The position numbers and the translations under genes were made by a program. The notes beneath the pieces are model-generated. The model was given only the letters and a program-made list of their open reading frames with translations, was not told the DNA's origin and searched no databases. A stretch of 64,000 bases of DNA from Opeltia flavorubescens (lineage: Eukaryota; Ascomycota; Lecanoromycetes; Teloschistales; Teloschistaceae). The DNA lies in the NCBI GenBank assembly GCA_000442125.1, contig KE546977.1, forward strand, positions 682,001-746,000, read 5' to 3'. This document shows positions 13,118 to 23,800 of the stretch, in pieces (position 1 is the first letter of the stretch; each line of letters starts with the position of its first letter).

Positions 13118-13377
13118 TGTGAAAGGGATATAATAGCAGGGAAACTGTATGGAAGTATAGGCAATAGTCTGGCGTTCTACTATCGCACACACGGAGCTAT
13201 ATATAGAGAATATATATGCATTAATATCTAAAGAGCTATAAATATTAGGGGGAATTCCCCTAACTATATAAGCCCCCTTTCCTACTAGTATAATATAGCG
13301 ATATAACGTCTTAGCCGAAGCTATATAACGGCTCTACGATACTATAATAAGCTAGACTATTACTAACTATAATAACA
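13118..13377 (-). repeat. 3' LTR of the Gypsy element
   Basis: On the plus strand it runs from TGTGAAAGGG to ATAATAACA, so it has TG...CA ends. It aligns end to end with 20,543-20,799. Differences are C/T or G/A, such as CTGTATGG versus CTATATAA, and a 3-bp ATA difference near the inner end. It keeps rare CA/TG-rich words such as CGCACACACGG. Confidence 0.95.
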
Positions 13378-13387
13378 TCCCCTCTCC
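13378..13387 (-). other. Polypurine tract of the Gypsy element
   Basis: On the minus strand GGAGAGGGGA lies directly before the 3' LTR start (TGTTATTATAG). This is the position and composition expected for the plus-strand primer of reverse transcription, and it independently confirms the orientation of the element. Confidence 0.85.
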
Positions 13388-15097
13388 TATAGTAGTATCC
13401 TCACTATTCTATAATTAGGCGATATATATACGATAGATAGCTAAGCCCTTTATATAAAGCGCGCGCACCTAAGCGCGTATTAGTTAAATTAATAACTTAA
13501 AGGTATACGACGCTAATACGCGTTTATATATAAGGCGTCTTATTATTATATACAAGATATATAAATAGCTTTACCTTATATACTAAGGATTATTCGGTAT
13601 TAATATTAGTATTAACTATCGCGCTATAACGTATTATCAACACCCTTTAATACTTACTAAATACTTACGCTAAGACGCATCTATAAAAATCAATATTACT
13701 TAATAGCTCCACTCGATAGCTATACTATATTATAGTAATTATAAATAATTAGAGCTATTAAACTTTAGACAGTTTAATTTATATTATTAGCGTTATAGAC
13801 CTCGCGTTAGGTAGCGTAATTCTATTTTTTACTCGTAGGTATATAATAAATATTTCTCCCCTAGTATAGACCTATTCCCTAATTTAGGTTTTTATTATCT
13901 TTACTATACCTTACCTTCGTTTATTAGCTCTACTCTTTTATAAACCTTTTCTAACTTTTATATCTTTTATTATAAGTCCTAAGGCTCCTAAAACTCCTAC
14001 AGCTAAAAAGACTCTCTAGAACGCGCAGGCGCCCGACACTCCAATATTACTAAGTGCTTCAGTCTTATAAAAGGATTACTACCGTCGGTACGTTAAAACT
14101 AGTATTATAATATATATTACTTATCTAGTACCACTATTTAATAACCTCTAATAAAAAATAGTCGAAGAATAACTTTACTATCTACTATACTCTTATTTAT
14201 CGTATAAAACCTAACATCGGCTTTAAACGTTACACGCGTTATTCTAGGCTTCGGAAAAAATATAAGCCAGTATATTAAGTCTATATATCGCGGTAGTTTC
14301 TTTAACCCGTATAGATTCCTCGAAAACTTATCTCGGTAGCTAATAAAATAATTTCTACTACCGTTACTACTAACGTTATCGATAAAAATAAAAAGTAACG
14401 TATTATACACCACTCGCGTATTATTATCTTTTCTAGCTGTAAACGAATCGAAGCTTAGAAAAAAGCTAAAACGCGGTAAAAAAAGACCGTTGGTACCCTC
14501 GATATTATTAAAGCTATCTACGTTTTAAAAGAATCGATTAATATAAGTATTAATATAATATATTTTATTATATATTCACCCCTTTTATACTATTTCATAT
14601 ATTAACTTTATACTAAAACCGCTTAGATCCTTTAATTGTTAAAAAGGAATAGTTAAGTTTAGTTAAAAAAAATAATCTTTCCTTTACTAATAAAAGCGAG
14701 GTAAAAGAGAGTAATACTACTATATAGTTTTATATTCGTCTAGCGCTTTATATTTATTTTTAGTATTTATTCTTATATATTTATTCCTATATTTTATTTT
14801 CGGGCTTATATCGTTTTCGGGTAGTTATAGTTTTAAGGTCTATATTTTAATAAAGCCTCCCTTTAACTTTAACTTTCCTTAATAATATACCTTATAATAT
14901 ATATCTTCTAGTATATATTCTACCGGTAAGCTTTAGTAATTATATAGAGTTTCGCTTCTATTATTACTTTATATTTCTAGTATTACTTATTATCTTACTT
15001 ATTACTTTACTTATACGCTTATATATAGTTTAGCTATAATTTATCCTCCCTTTTTACCTCCCTTTTAAAGAGCCCTTTTTACTGTTATTTAGTAGTT
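13388..15097. other. Long 3' region of the chromovirus, about 1.7 kb
   Basis: Between the end of the chromodomain and the polypurine tract lies about 1.7 kb with no pol domain. Most chromoviruses have a short 3' untranslated region here. It is of moderate GC, with GCGCGC-type words near 13,460-13,520. A minus-strand open frame of 91 codons exists at 14,138-14,413, but I recognise nothing in it. The plus strand contains the candidate antisense gene listed separately. Confidence 0.6.
13972..14536 (+). pseudogene. Candidate antisense passenger gene, possibly histone-fold-like
   Basis: On the strand opposite to the retrotransposon, 13,972 (ATA, possibly a mutated ATG) opens a frame beginning S-P-K-A-P-K-T-P-T-A-K-K-T-L and running to a GTACGT donor-like site at 14,088-14,093. 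In another frame, 14,315-14,536 reads like a CBF/NF-Y-type histone fold: I-P-x-K-L-I at the start, I-D-K-N about 25 residues later, and K-K-T-V-x-x-x-D-I-I-K-A-I near the end, with spacings close to those of NF-YB or POLE3-type proteins. Three TAA/TAG stops interrupt that block. An intron of 160 bp ending at the TAG at 14,245-14,247 would join the two frames in phase, but other acceptors are possible. Stop density is close to chance, so this is a hypothesis only. Confidence 0.22.
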
Positions 15098-15258
15098 TTT
15101 TAGGATATATACGATAGAAGTCCTCTATATACTCGCTAGCTCCCGATATTTCCTTAGTATTAAGCCAGTTATTATTTTCGGGGCTATAGTTAAACTATTT
15201 TATTAAATATTATAATTTCCTATAATACTATTTTAAATTAAGTACTTCTTCTATTTTA
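15098..15258 (-). pseudogene. Chromodomain of the Gypsy integrase
   Basis: The minus strand reads about 53 codons matching a chromodomain. It starts E-E-V-L-N-L-K and continues Y-Y-R-K-L-x-Y-L-I-K-x-F-N-Y-S. The middle is P-E-N-N-N-W, where functional copies have E-E-N-T-W-E-P, and it ends A-S-E-Y-I-E-D-F-Y. Stops stand where Gln or Trp is expected (the K-W-K core has lost its Trp). In chromoviruses this domain binds modified histone H3 tails and steers integration into heterochromatin, which fits the location. Confidence 0.85.
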
Positions 15259-15271
15259 TATTACTCTTTAC

Positions 15272-15272
15272 N
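15272..15272. other. Ambiguous base (n)
   Basis: An undetermined base just upstream of the chromodomain on the minus strand. Confidence 0.95.
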
Positions 15273-15689
15273 ATCGATAAGTAGGGGTAGTAGATCTTTT
15301 TTATCTCTCCCTTCTACTATTATATATAGTTCGAGAAGAGAGATATAAAAAACGGGATAGATACGACCTATTAATATTAAAAGTTCTAAGCGGTACGATT
15401 ATAAACTTACTAGTTCTATTACTTTAAAAGGCCTATAGAATTTATAATCTAGTTTTTTTAATAGCCTTTTTATTTTAATATTACGCCTATTTAGTTATAC
15501 TATATTACCAGTAGTAAAAGATTTTACGGAATACTTTTAATTATAATATTTAGATTATCTTTTTATTACTACTTTCTATTAGCTTTTAAGCTAAGTATAT
15601 ATACGTGTATATCTTTTAGTATACTAACGCGCTCTAAATATATTACCCTCGATATTATCGATTTAAATATCGTTTCCTAGATTAGGATA

Positions 15690-16372
15690 TCTACTAATAG
15701 TAGCGAAGAACGGCGTTATACTAGTAAAAGTATACTTGCTATTATTATACGCAAATTCCGCGAAGAATAGCTATTTATTTTAATCGTCCTAATTATAGTT
15801 AACGAAGCCTTTTAAAAATTACTTTAGAGTTTAATTTTATTATTTAGTTTACCCGTTAATTTACGGATAAAAAACGGTACTTAAATAGCGCTTAATTTTT
15901 AAATAATAATAAAAGGCAGATTAAAACTATAAGGTAAAGAGAGTCCTTTAATCGGAAACTAGCGATTTAAGTATATTATAACGGCTATACACCTTATTAA
16001 TAAAAGTATCCGCTAGCTTTTCTATAGTTATAGTTATCTAGTATAAGATATATATAACGAGCTTTATATAGCGGTCGACTACTATAAAGATTAAATTATA
16101 TATAACGCGGAGGCGCTCGTATAAGAGTAGGTTAATAATAAAATCTATAATTAAATTACTAAACGGTTTTAGAGGTTTTTTTAGTAGTTATATTTCGCCG
16201 TATAATTTATATCTTATAGGTTTTACCCGGTAGCACGTATTATAAGTATATATATAATACTTAATATCCTTTACTATATCTAACTAAAAGTATTTTTGAT
16301 AAATAAGCTCTAATATTCTTTCGTAGCCGAAATAACCCGTTATAAAGTCGTTATAATTACGCTTAAAAGCCT
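15690..16372 (-). pseudogene. Gypsy integrase: HHCC finger and DDE core
   Basis: The N-terminal zinc finger lies at 16,228-16,372: N-Y-N-D-F-I-T-G-Y-F-G, with both His now Tyr, then the C-x2-C region around Y-N-T-C-Y. The core follows. The first Asp (I-I-D-F-I) is kept at about 16,143-16,145. The second (L-V-S-D) is kept at 15,951-15,953, 64 codons later. The third acidic residue, in the motif Y-H-P-x-T-D-G-Q-T-E, reads Y-P-stop-I-N-G-stop-T-K, so Glu is Lys at 15,843-15,845, 36 codons after the second Asp. Downstream F-A-Y-N-N-S-type sequence is visible near 15,735-15,760. The enzyme would insert the cDNA; this copy is inactive. Confidence 0.9.
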
Positions 16373-17450
16373 TTTACCTAACTATATTAAAAAGTAGATA
16401 CTATTTTTTATTATAATAGAGTAATTTTTAATTCTAATACTACTTATAGTTTTTATTAAGTTACTTTAGCGCTATATAAACGTTTAACGAATTATTAGGT
16501 AACCTTTTTTTTAAGAATACTAATTTTCCAGCCGTACTATTAAGTTCTTAGAACCCTTCTATAATATAATAGAAGGATAGTAGGAGTACGTTGTATATAT
16601 TTTTTAAAGCCGCTTTTTTAACAACTTATCGCTTCGATTATAAGTTTTTAGAATTATTAGGGTTATCTAGAGGAATCGACTAAGCGTCGCTATACGCAGT
16701 AGTATCAAATTTATAAAGAGCCTTTAGCTCTTTATATACCCTAGAACTACGAGTCCTTACTAGTATCTATCTCTTTCTTATCTTAGAAGACTTCCTTTTA
16801 ACTATAGGGGGCGGAGTCGACGCCCTTACATCGCTCTTTAGAGTACCTTTATCTCTCTTCCCTACTAATATTAAAGGTATCCCCTAACTATAAAGAGGTA
16901 TAAACAACGTAATATTATCGCGCTCCCCTATATAAATATTAAATACGCGACCTCTTATTAAGAATCCGTATTTAGAAGTATTCTTTAAAAACTTACCCTT
17001 TTTATTAGGAATATTAGCCTTCGCCTCCTTCGCTATATAGCGTATTACTACCGCTCCTTAGACGTCTCTAGCAGCGGTTTCGATATTCTTAAATAACTTT
17101 TAAAGGCTCTCTTAAATATCTCTAAAATTAATTAACGATATCTTATCGTTAAAATAACTCTCTCCGTTACTCTTTAATAACTCTCTAATATCATTTAAGA
17201 TCTCCTATAAGCTCTCGGATTTATCTCTATCTTATCCTATAGAAGTTCTAAATAGGTAGCGCTAAATCTCTAAAAGACCTATAATCAGTTCCATACTTTC
17301 TTTAAAATTCTCCTAAGACTCCCTAGAGTATAGGGTTAAATAGATATACTCTTAATCTAGGGTACTAAAAGCGGCGTAGGCTTTAGGCGCCTTATAATCG
17401 CTTCTCCGTAATACCGCATTAATAAGGTTTAACTTACTCGGCCTATATTT
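16373..17450 (-). pseudogene. Unusually long RNase H-integrase spacer with a well-kept basic region
   Basis: RNase H is followed by the connection motif K-Y-R-P-S-K-L-N at about 17,430-17,455. Roughly 340 codons then separate it from the integrase finger. About 220 codons (16,660-17,340) read in one frame with few stops. They begin with charged helical sequence (S-L-Q-E-I-L-N-D-I-R-E-L-L near 17,180-17,220), continue with I-A-K-E-A-K-A-N-I-P-N-K-K-G-K near 17,000, and end in a Ser/Arg/Lys-rich segment (K-R-K-S-S-K-I-R-K-R near 16,780). No known domain is recognised. The spacer is several times longer than usual for Gypsy pol. Confidence 0.6.
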
Positions 17451-17529
17451 TAGGTCCAGGTCTAGCCCAACTAGCTGCTTTTATTATTTAACGTTCCTAC
17501 AGCTAAGCTCCTTCTTCGTAAAAAAGTTA

Positions 17530-17800
17530 TAAAGATTCGTATAATTAGTAATAATCTCTATTCTATAGAGGGCCCCTTTAATATAATATCGCTACTACTT
17601 ATAAGCGTAAACGATAGCTAGTATTTCCGAATCTCTAATACTATAGTTACGCTCAGCCGTTATTTTCTTCTAGGACTAGTAAACAATAGGGTACTAGCGG
17701 ATCTATGTACCGGTATTAAAAGGCTGCGAGATAATTACTAAAATAGTATACTCTAAAGCGTCTATTTTAATATAAATTTAGAGTATATAATCGAATTATT
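17530..17800 (-). pseudogene. Gypsy RNase H
   Basis: The minus strand shows the hallmarks in order. I-D-A-L-E-Y-T-I at about 17,740-17,770 keeps the first catalytic Asp (T-D-A-S in the family). Y-P-I-V-Y follows, then I-T-A-E-R-N-Y-S-I-R-D-S-E-I-L-A-I-V at about 17,600-17,660, which carries the conserved Glu. R-Y-Y-I-K-G comes after it. The final Asp region reads I-T-N-Y, so the last catalytic Asp is now Asn. The domain would remove the RNA template during cDNA synthesis. Confidence 0.88.
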
Positions 17801-17929
17801 ATAGAATAAGCGCTATTATAAAACGTTCTTTTAATACTTTAAATACGCTAGCTACTTCTTTAATTAGGATAAATTTAATATTAAACTTCCCCTTATTACC
17901 ACCCTTTAATAGCGACGTTAGCGGTAGTA

Positions 17930-18760
17930 CTATCTACGAGAATACTTTAATAAAACGTTGGTAAAAGTTTATAAATCCGAGGAAATATTATACATCGCGG
18001 TATAATTTCGGGAGGGACCAATTCCTTATATATTTAATACGGGACTCCTCTATTATAATACTACTAGGGCGAATAACAAATTTTATAAACTTAACTTTAT
18101 ATATATTAAATAAATACTTCTTTAATTTAATATATAGCCTATATTATAATAGCCTCGCGAGGACCTTTTATATATATATCGAGTACTCGGCTTTATTCTC
18201 GAAGTAGACTAGTAAATTATTTATATATACTATAATAAAAAAGTCTAAGAAGTCTCTAAAAACGTTATTAATATACGCCTAAAAGGTAGCCGGGGTATTT
18301 ACTAAGCTAAATAGTATAATATAATATTTAAAGTAGCCGTAATAAGTATAGAACGCTATCTTCTATTTATCGCCCTTCCGAATCCTAATACGATAGTAGG
18401 TATTCCGGATATCTAAACGGGTAAAAATTATTACTTTATACAGCCTATTTAAAGCTTTTAATATTAGGAAAAAAAGATACCGGTTTTTAATAGTAACCCG
18501 GTTTAACCCCCGGTAATCGATATAAAAGTAAAAACTACTATCTTTTTTTTTCACGAATATAATTAGAGCGCTAGTTTATAATATTAAATAATAGATAAAC
18601 TCTTTTACTAGATTCTTATTAATATAAATCCGTAAGACCTTTAATTTAGTAATTAAAAGATTATATAAAGGTCTAAACGGTAGATTACCCGTCGTTTTAA
18701 GGGCGTAATTACTTATAAAGTATTTAGGGAATTTATCGATTCCCTAAAAATTATAAACCT
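17930..18760 (-). pseudogene. Gypsy reverse transcriptase
   Basis: One minus-strand frame covers the RT. The N-terminal part is L-P-F-R-P-L-Y-N-L (near 18,660-18,690). Then come F-V-K-K-K-D-S-S (18,535-18,565), D-Y-R-G-L-N-R-V-T-I-K-N (18,470-18,510), F-T-R-L-D-I-R-N-T-Y-Y (18,390-18,425), and the region of F-G-L-x-N-A-P-A-T-F reading F-S-L-V-N-T-P-A-T-F (18,285-18,315). The catalytic Y-x-D-D is Y-I-N-N at 18,204-18,230. F-L-G-F-I-N-F-Y-Q-R-F-I is at 17,952-17,986. The methionine at the start of the uninterrupted segment (18,554) is an internal codon, not the true start. Loss of both active-site Asp makes the enzyme dead. Confidence 0.93.
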
Positions 18761-19260
18761 TTTTTAAGTCGGCGTACTTTTCAGACAAAATCGCCTCTTT
18801 AGCGCTATATAGAGCGATTACGTTATTTTTATCGTACAGCTTTATACTAAAAAGGTATAACTATTTAAATCCTTCTACCTTTAATAAGTATCTTAATTCT
18901 TCAGCCGGGATTAGTTTAATATTTATTCCCGCCAGAATAGCGCCGGAATCGCGCTATATCTATCGTATATATACCTAATTAATATCTAGGTTATATTAAT
19001 ACAACTATAGAAGGCTAAGTATAATATTAAAGGACTTAATATTCGCTCTAACATATTTATCTATTATTATTCTAGATTCCTCTTTTAAATTAGTAAGGTC
19101 GACTAGAAGTTTATATTCCTAAAAATAAATTAAACTCGTACTATTTAATATTCTAACCGGCGCTTTAATATCGCGGCTATTATATAACCTTAACTCCTTT
19201 ATATAATATTACGATATAAAATTTAGGTTTATACTATAATTAATAAATATAGCTAATTTA
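18761..19260 (-). pseudogene. Gypsy aspartic protease and protease-RT linker
   Basis: At 19,212-19,244 the minus strand reads I-N-Y-S-I-N-L-N-F-I-S. It corresponds to the D-[ST/C]-G-A-x-x-N-F-I-S active site, with Asp to Asn, Gly to Ser and Ala to Ile, each reachable by C-to-T and G-to-A changes. The following 140 or so codons to the RT are in the frame that continues into RT and include G-A-I-L-A-G-I-N-I-K-L-I-P-A-E near 18,905-18,950. The segment 18,838-19,165 has a second copy at 1-345. Confidence 0.75.
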
Positions 19261-20542
19261 ACCTCCTATCCTTCTTTTTAAATAGTTACGTTCATAACTA
19301 GATAAGGTATCCGCAGCCCTGCTTATTAACGATTTAATAGTATAGAGGCGATATTTATTAGATTTTATCTTTTCCCTCTTTATCTTTATAAAGGCAATCG
19401 GGTCTCTTATAGCCTTCTTTATTATATCCCTAGTAAGTAATCGTCGTTAGTACGTCGCTATCCTTATAGGATCTACGGCTACTATTTAAACCACGCTTTT
19501 AAAAATTACGCTAGCCTTTATAATCTTTATAACTAATTATCGTCGTATTCGCGTTAATCGCCGGTATAGTAGTATTAAACGGACTCTATCCTTTTCGGTT
19601 ACTTCCACGGCTCTTAAAACTCGATATTCTAGTATTTATATTACTATAACTAGTACGCGCCCGATATCGTAATTAAACCGATTTAATTTTAACTACCTAA
19701 TTAATAATCCCTTAATATATTTTTAAAAGGTTAGGTATCTTAAATATTTTATTAGTTATACTACTCCGAAGGGCGTTCCTTAAGATATTTACCCGAACGT
19801 AATCCAGTAAGAATTTTTTTATACGATTTTTAAGATCTTTTAAATACCTAATAAATAAAAGAATATTTTATTCATTATAGTACTTCGCGTTAAAATATTA
19901 CGATATTACTTTAATACTATAGATAGTTTAAAGGTCGAGCTAATCTAGTAGAAGTTTTAACTATTCCTTTTAAATTATTTTAAACCTAGTATTTAGGTTT
20001 ATTTCTTTAGTTTAATCTTATATATTCGCTAGATAGCGACCGAGGTAGCTTATATTAAATAAAATCCTCGAGACTTTTATTTTATATATAATTAGATAAA
20101 TTTCGAAGATATATTCACATTCGCGCTTAAATAACGTATACTTTATATAGCTTTTACCTTTATATCGAGTAGAGTTAAGAACCTTTAACTTCGACTTTTT
20201 ATTTATTTTCTACTTTTTAATATATTTAAGGTCGTTAATCGGGGTTTCGAAGGCTTATTATTAATATATAGTAGTAAATAGCTCCGGGAATCCTAATTCC
20301 TTTTCAGCCTTTAATATTTCCAACCTTCTTTACCGATAAACCAGAGCTCGTTCTATTTTAAAGGCTCGAATCTCCGTATCTAAAACGTCGCTAACAAACT
20401 CATCTATATTATTATCTTATAATATAACCGTATTCGTTAGCGGTTATAATCTAGTTATAGACGCAGTATTACTATTATTACCTCGCGCTATAGCTTCGCG
20501 ATATAGTCGAACTACCTTTTATAAAGAGTAGAGATATTAAAG
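19261..20542 (-). pseudogene. Gypsy gag with CCHC zinc knuckle
   Basis: At 19,394-19,435 the minus strand reads Y-stop-G-Y-N-K-E-G-Y-K-R-P-D-C. This is a C-x2-C-x4-H-x4-C knuckle in which two Cys and the His codon have become TAT while spacing is exact. Downstream is a Lys/Asp-rich tail (Y-K-D-K-E-G-K-D-K). Upstream, 19,440-20,500 should be the capsid part; it is open in fragments only and I could not fix a start codon. No primer-binding site is recognised between this gene and the 5' LTR. Confidence 0.75.
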
Positions 20543-20799
20543 TATAAAAAGGATACAATAGCAGGGAAACTATATAAAAGTATAGGTAATAATCTAGCGT
20601 TCTACTATCGCACACACGAAGCTATATATAGAGAATATATATATATTAATATCTAGAGAGCTATAAATATTAGGGGGAATTCTTCTAACTATATAGGCCT
20701 CCTTTTCTGCTAGTATAATATGGCGATATAACGTCTTAGCCGAAGCTATACGACGGCTCTATAATACTATAATAAGCTAGACTATTACCAACTATAACA
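20543..20799 (-). repeat. 5' LTR of the Gypsy element
   Basis: Partner of 13,118-13,377. The outer end is intact (ACTATAACA), but the inner TG has become TA (TATAAAAAGG versus TGTGAAAGGG), a G-to-A change on the plus strand. Promoter elements cannot be assigned with confidence in sequence this A+T-rich. Confidence 0.95.
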
Positions 20800-20804
20800 A
20801 CTCC
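20800..20804. other. Right target-site duplication ACTCC
   Basis: Exact repeat of 13,113-13,117, directly outside the right LTR. Confidence 0.9.
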
Positions 20805-23800
20805 TTTAAAATATTTTTTATAAACTTTCTAATATTTTTATTATTTTGCGGGTAAATATAAAAATTAACTAGAAATTATACGCGCTATAATATCTATTAT
20901 AATATTTTTTTTTATCGAATTTAATATATATATAGGTATTTAATTAGTTTTTATATAGTTATTACTAGTTTATTATAGAAAAAGTATTCGCGATTCCTAA
21001 TATTTATATAATTAAACTTATAATTTATTAGATATTAGAATATATAAATCTTTTTACTATATTATAATAATATACTTTACTTAATAAAATATAACGTACT
21101 TTTATAATAATAAATTATTTTAAATAATTCTATTAGATTATTTTAAACTATTGACCTTAATATTTATTAAACTCTATTATATTTAATATTTTTTCGCCTC
21201 TAAAGCTTTTTATTATAAGTTATTTTATTAAGAAAAATAAATTATAAAAAATCTTATAAAAGAGATAAATAAATATATTTTTTAGTAAAATAACCCGCTC
21301 TTATAAATTATATATAAATAGTATATTTTATTAAAATTTAGGGCTATAGAAAATATATAATCGTTATTTATAACCTATTATTATTAGTTCTATTTATAGG
21401 TATATTTATATATTAAAGTAGATAGATTTAGAAAATATTTTATATTAATTATAGGCTATTAGATATATATTTCTATAAATAATATTATATATTTTAATTT
21501 CCTTTTATTTAATTTCCGTCTTTATTAATAAAATTATTTTTAATTTTATTTAATATAATAGTTTCGGTCTATTTATTAATCTAAATATTAGTATATTTTA
21601 TACCGAATTTCTTAATAAATTTATATCTATATTTTTATACTACTCCCTAAATCATTTTAAATTTAAAATCTTTATTTAATATATTAAAGTCGATCTTTAA
21701 ATAGTAATATAAAAGGCGTTATATTATTATAAACCTTGTTTAATTAATATAAATAATTTTACTTTTAATTTATTTTTTATCTTTTAACTACTACTTAAAA
21801 TCGAGAATATAAAGTTATCGGGCGATTTAAAAATTATAACCTATATTAATAGTTTTTATAATATTTATAAAATATTAAAACCTATTTAACCTTTTAAATT
21901 TTTTAAAAATTACGGTAGTATTTCCTTTAAATATTTTATTACTAATTAATATAATAGTCTTTTTTTTAATAATTTTAAATTATTAAAATAATATTATATT
22001 AGGATAGACGTTTTACGAGGGATAGTAGGATAATATATTTACCTAATATAGAATATACGCTTTATATAGCGCTATTATATAAATTATAATTTTTTTATTT
22101 TTTTTTTATTACTTATTTATTAAGTAATTAAGTGCTTTAATTTTTAGATTAGTTCTAAAATTATAGATCTTTTTAATATAATATTAAATAGGAGAATTTT
22201 CGAATAAATTATATATAATTCCCGTTTTAATTTTTTACTACTAAATTAAGGTTTAATCGCTTTTTCCTATAGTATTATTAATTATATATAAATCGTCTTT
22301 AAAATTCGGGATAGTTAATAGGCTAAGAAAACTATTAAATACCCTAATTCTATAATAATAATTATAATACTTTTTAGAATTTATAATTAAGGGCGATTTA
22401 TAGACTTTACTCGAATACTCGGATTTTAAAAATTTAGTTTATTTTTCCTCCTCTAAATTAAGTAAAACGTTTTAGAGTTTTATTATAATTATACCTCTAA
22501 TATTTTCTTTAAAATTATAGAATATATTTTAGTAATAATTTAATTATATATTATATAAAAGTATATTAAATATCTTAATATATACCGTCCGCGCTATAAT
22601 TATAGTAGAAAAGAACCTTTAGAATTTAAATATAAAGCCTTTTTAAATTAATTTATTCTTTTTTTAATTCTATATAACTATTTTTAAACTACTATAAATA
22701 TACGCGTCGTATATTAATTTTAGATCTATTATTATAGTTATATTAATCTAGTTTCCGAGTTTTATATACCGGTCGTCCTATTTTTTCTATCCAGTCTTTT
22801 TACCGGGCCTATTCTAATTAATAAATCTATTCTATAAGGTTTTAATTTATATTATTATCGATTTAAGGTTAATATTATATAGAGTTATTATTATAAGTTA
22901 TTTTATTATAAAATATTAGTTTATAAATATTTATAGCTCTATAATTCTAGTAATTATATATTAATATATTTTATTTATAAATATTCGTCTTTATATAATA
23001 AAATTCTCGCTAGGTTCTTTATTATTATCTTTTTTTTAATTAGGATTATACTTATAAAGGAATACTATATAGATCTATTTTTTATATAAATAGAGGCTAT
23101 AGAGGATAATTATATTATCCTAACCCTCTTTTAATATAAGCTTCTAGACTTTATTAATCTCCTTTTATATAAAATAAACGAGTTTATAATATTACGGGTC
23201 TAGTAATTCGAATTTATCTATAATTTTTTATCTATAAATAAAAAGAATCCTCTATTTAATAAAGTTAAAGTAATTTTTAAACTAATTTAACTAATTTATT
23301 AATAAATAAAAAAGGATTAAAATAAAGTTTAGCCTTTTTATTAATTAAATATAATTAGTAAAACTAGTTAATATATAAAAATAATTAATATTTCGCGCGT
23401 CGCTAGTAAAAAAATAGTATAACTTTATTAATTATTTATCGGTATAATTAAGATATTAATCGGTTCGATCTTTATATTAAATAATTTTAACTTTAAAGAA
23501 TACTTATAATATTATATAGTTTATAATAATTATAGCTATTATTTAAATAGTTTATAATTTTTTTAATTCTAATTTATAATTATATTTATTAGAATTTTTA
23601 CTTTATTTAAATTTATAACATTTATAAAAAAATTATTATTTTACTATACCTCTATATATAATATATAAAAGGCGGTATACGTTTAATAAAAATAAAACTT
23701 CCTATTAGCTTTATTTTAGAAGCCTTATAGTATTATAGGTATTTTAGAATACTCGAATCCCGTAAAATGGAGTATTTAAATAAATTTTTTAAATATTATA

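Larger units (their letters stand above)
13118..20799 (-). mobile_element. Complete LTR retrotransposon, Gypsy chromovirus, about 7.7 kb
   Basis: Bounded by two LTRs (260 and 257 bp) with a 5-bp ACTCC duplication. It is read on the minus strand, so the 5' LTR is at 20,543-20,799 and the 3' LTR at 13,118-13,377. The order is gag, CCHC knuckle, protease, reverse transcriptase, RNase H, a long spacer, integrase with HHCC finger, and chromodomain. The LTRs differ at roughly two dozen positions, all transitions by my count, plus one 3-bp indel. It is much less A+T-rich than its surroundings. It is therefore a relatively recent insertion that received limited RIP, but it is dead: the RT Y-x-D-D has become Y-I-N-N and the integrase Glu is Lys. 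No primer-binding site is clearly recognisable just left of 20,543. Confidence 0.95.

Noticed and set aside
14138-14413. Uninterrupted 91-codon minus-strand frame inside the chromovirus 3' region.
   Set aside because: It has no recognisable motif, no context as a retrotransposon gene, and lies opposite another candidate frame. One frame of this length is expected by chance in 64 kb.
18363-18554. A 63-codon frame starting with Met as a gene on its own.
   Set aside because: It is an internal piece of the Gypsy reverse transcriptase; homology continues on both sides across RIP-generated stops.
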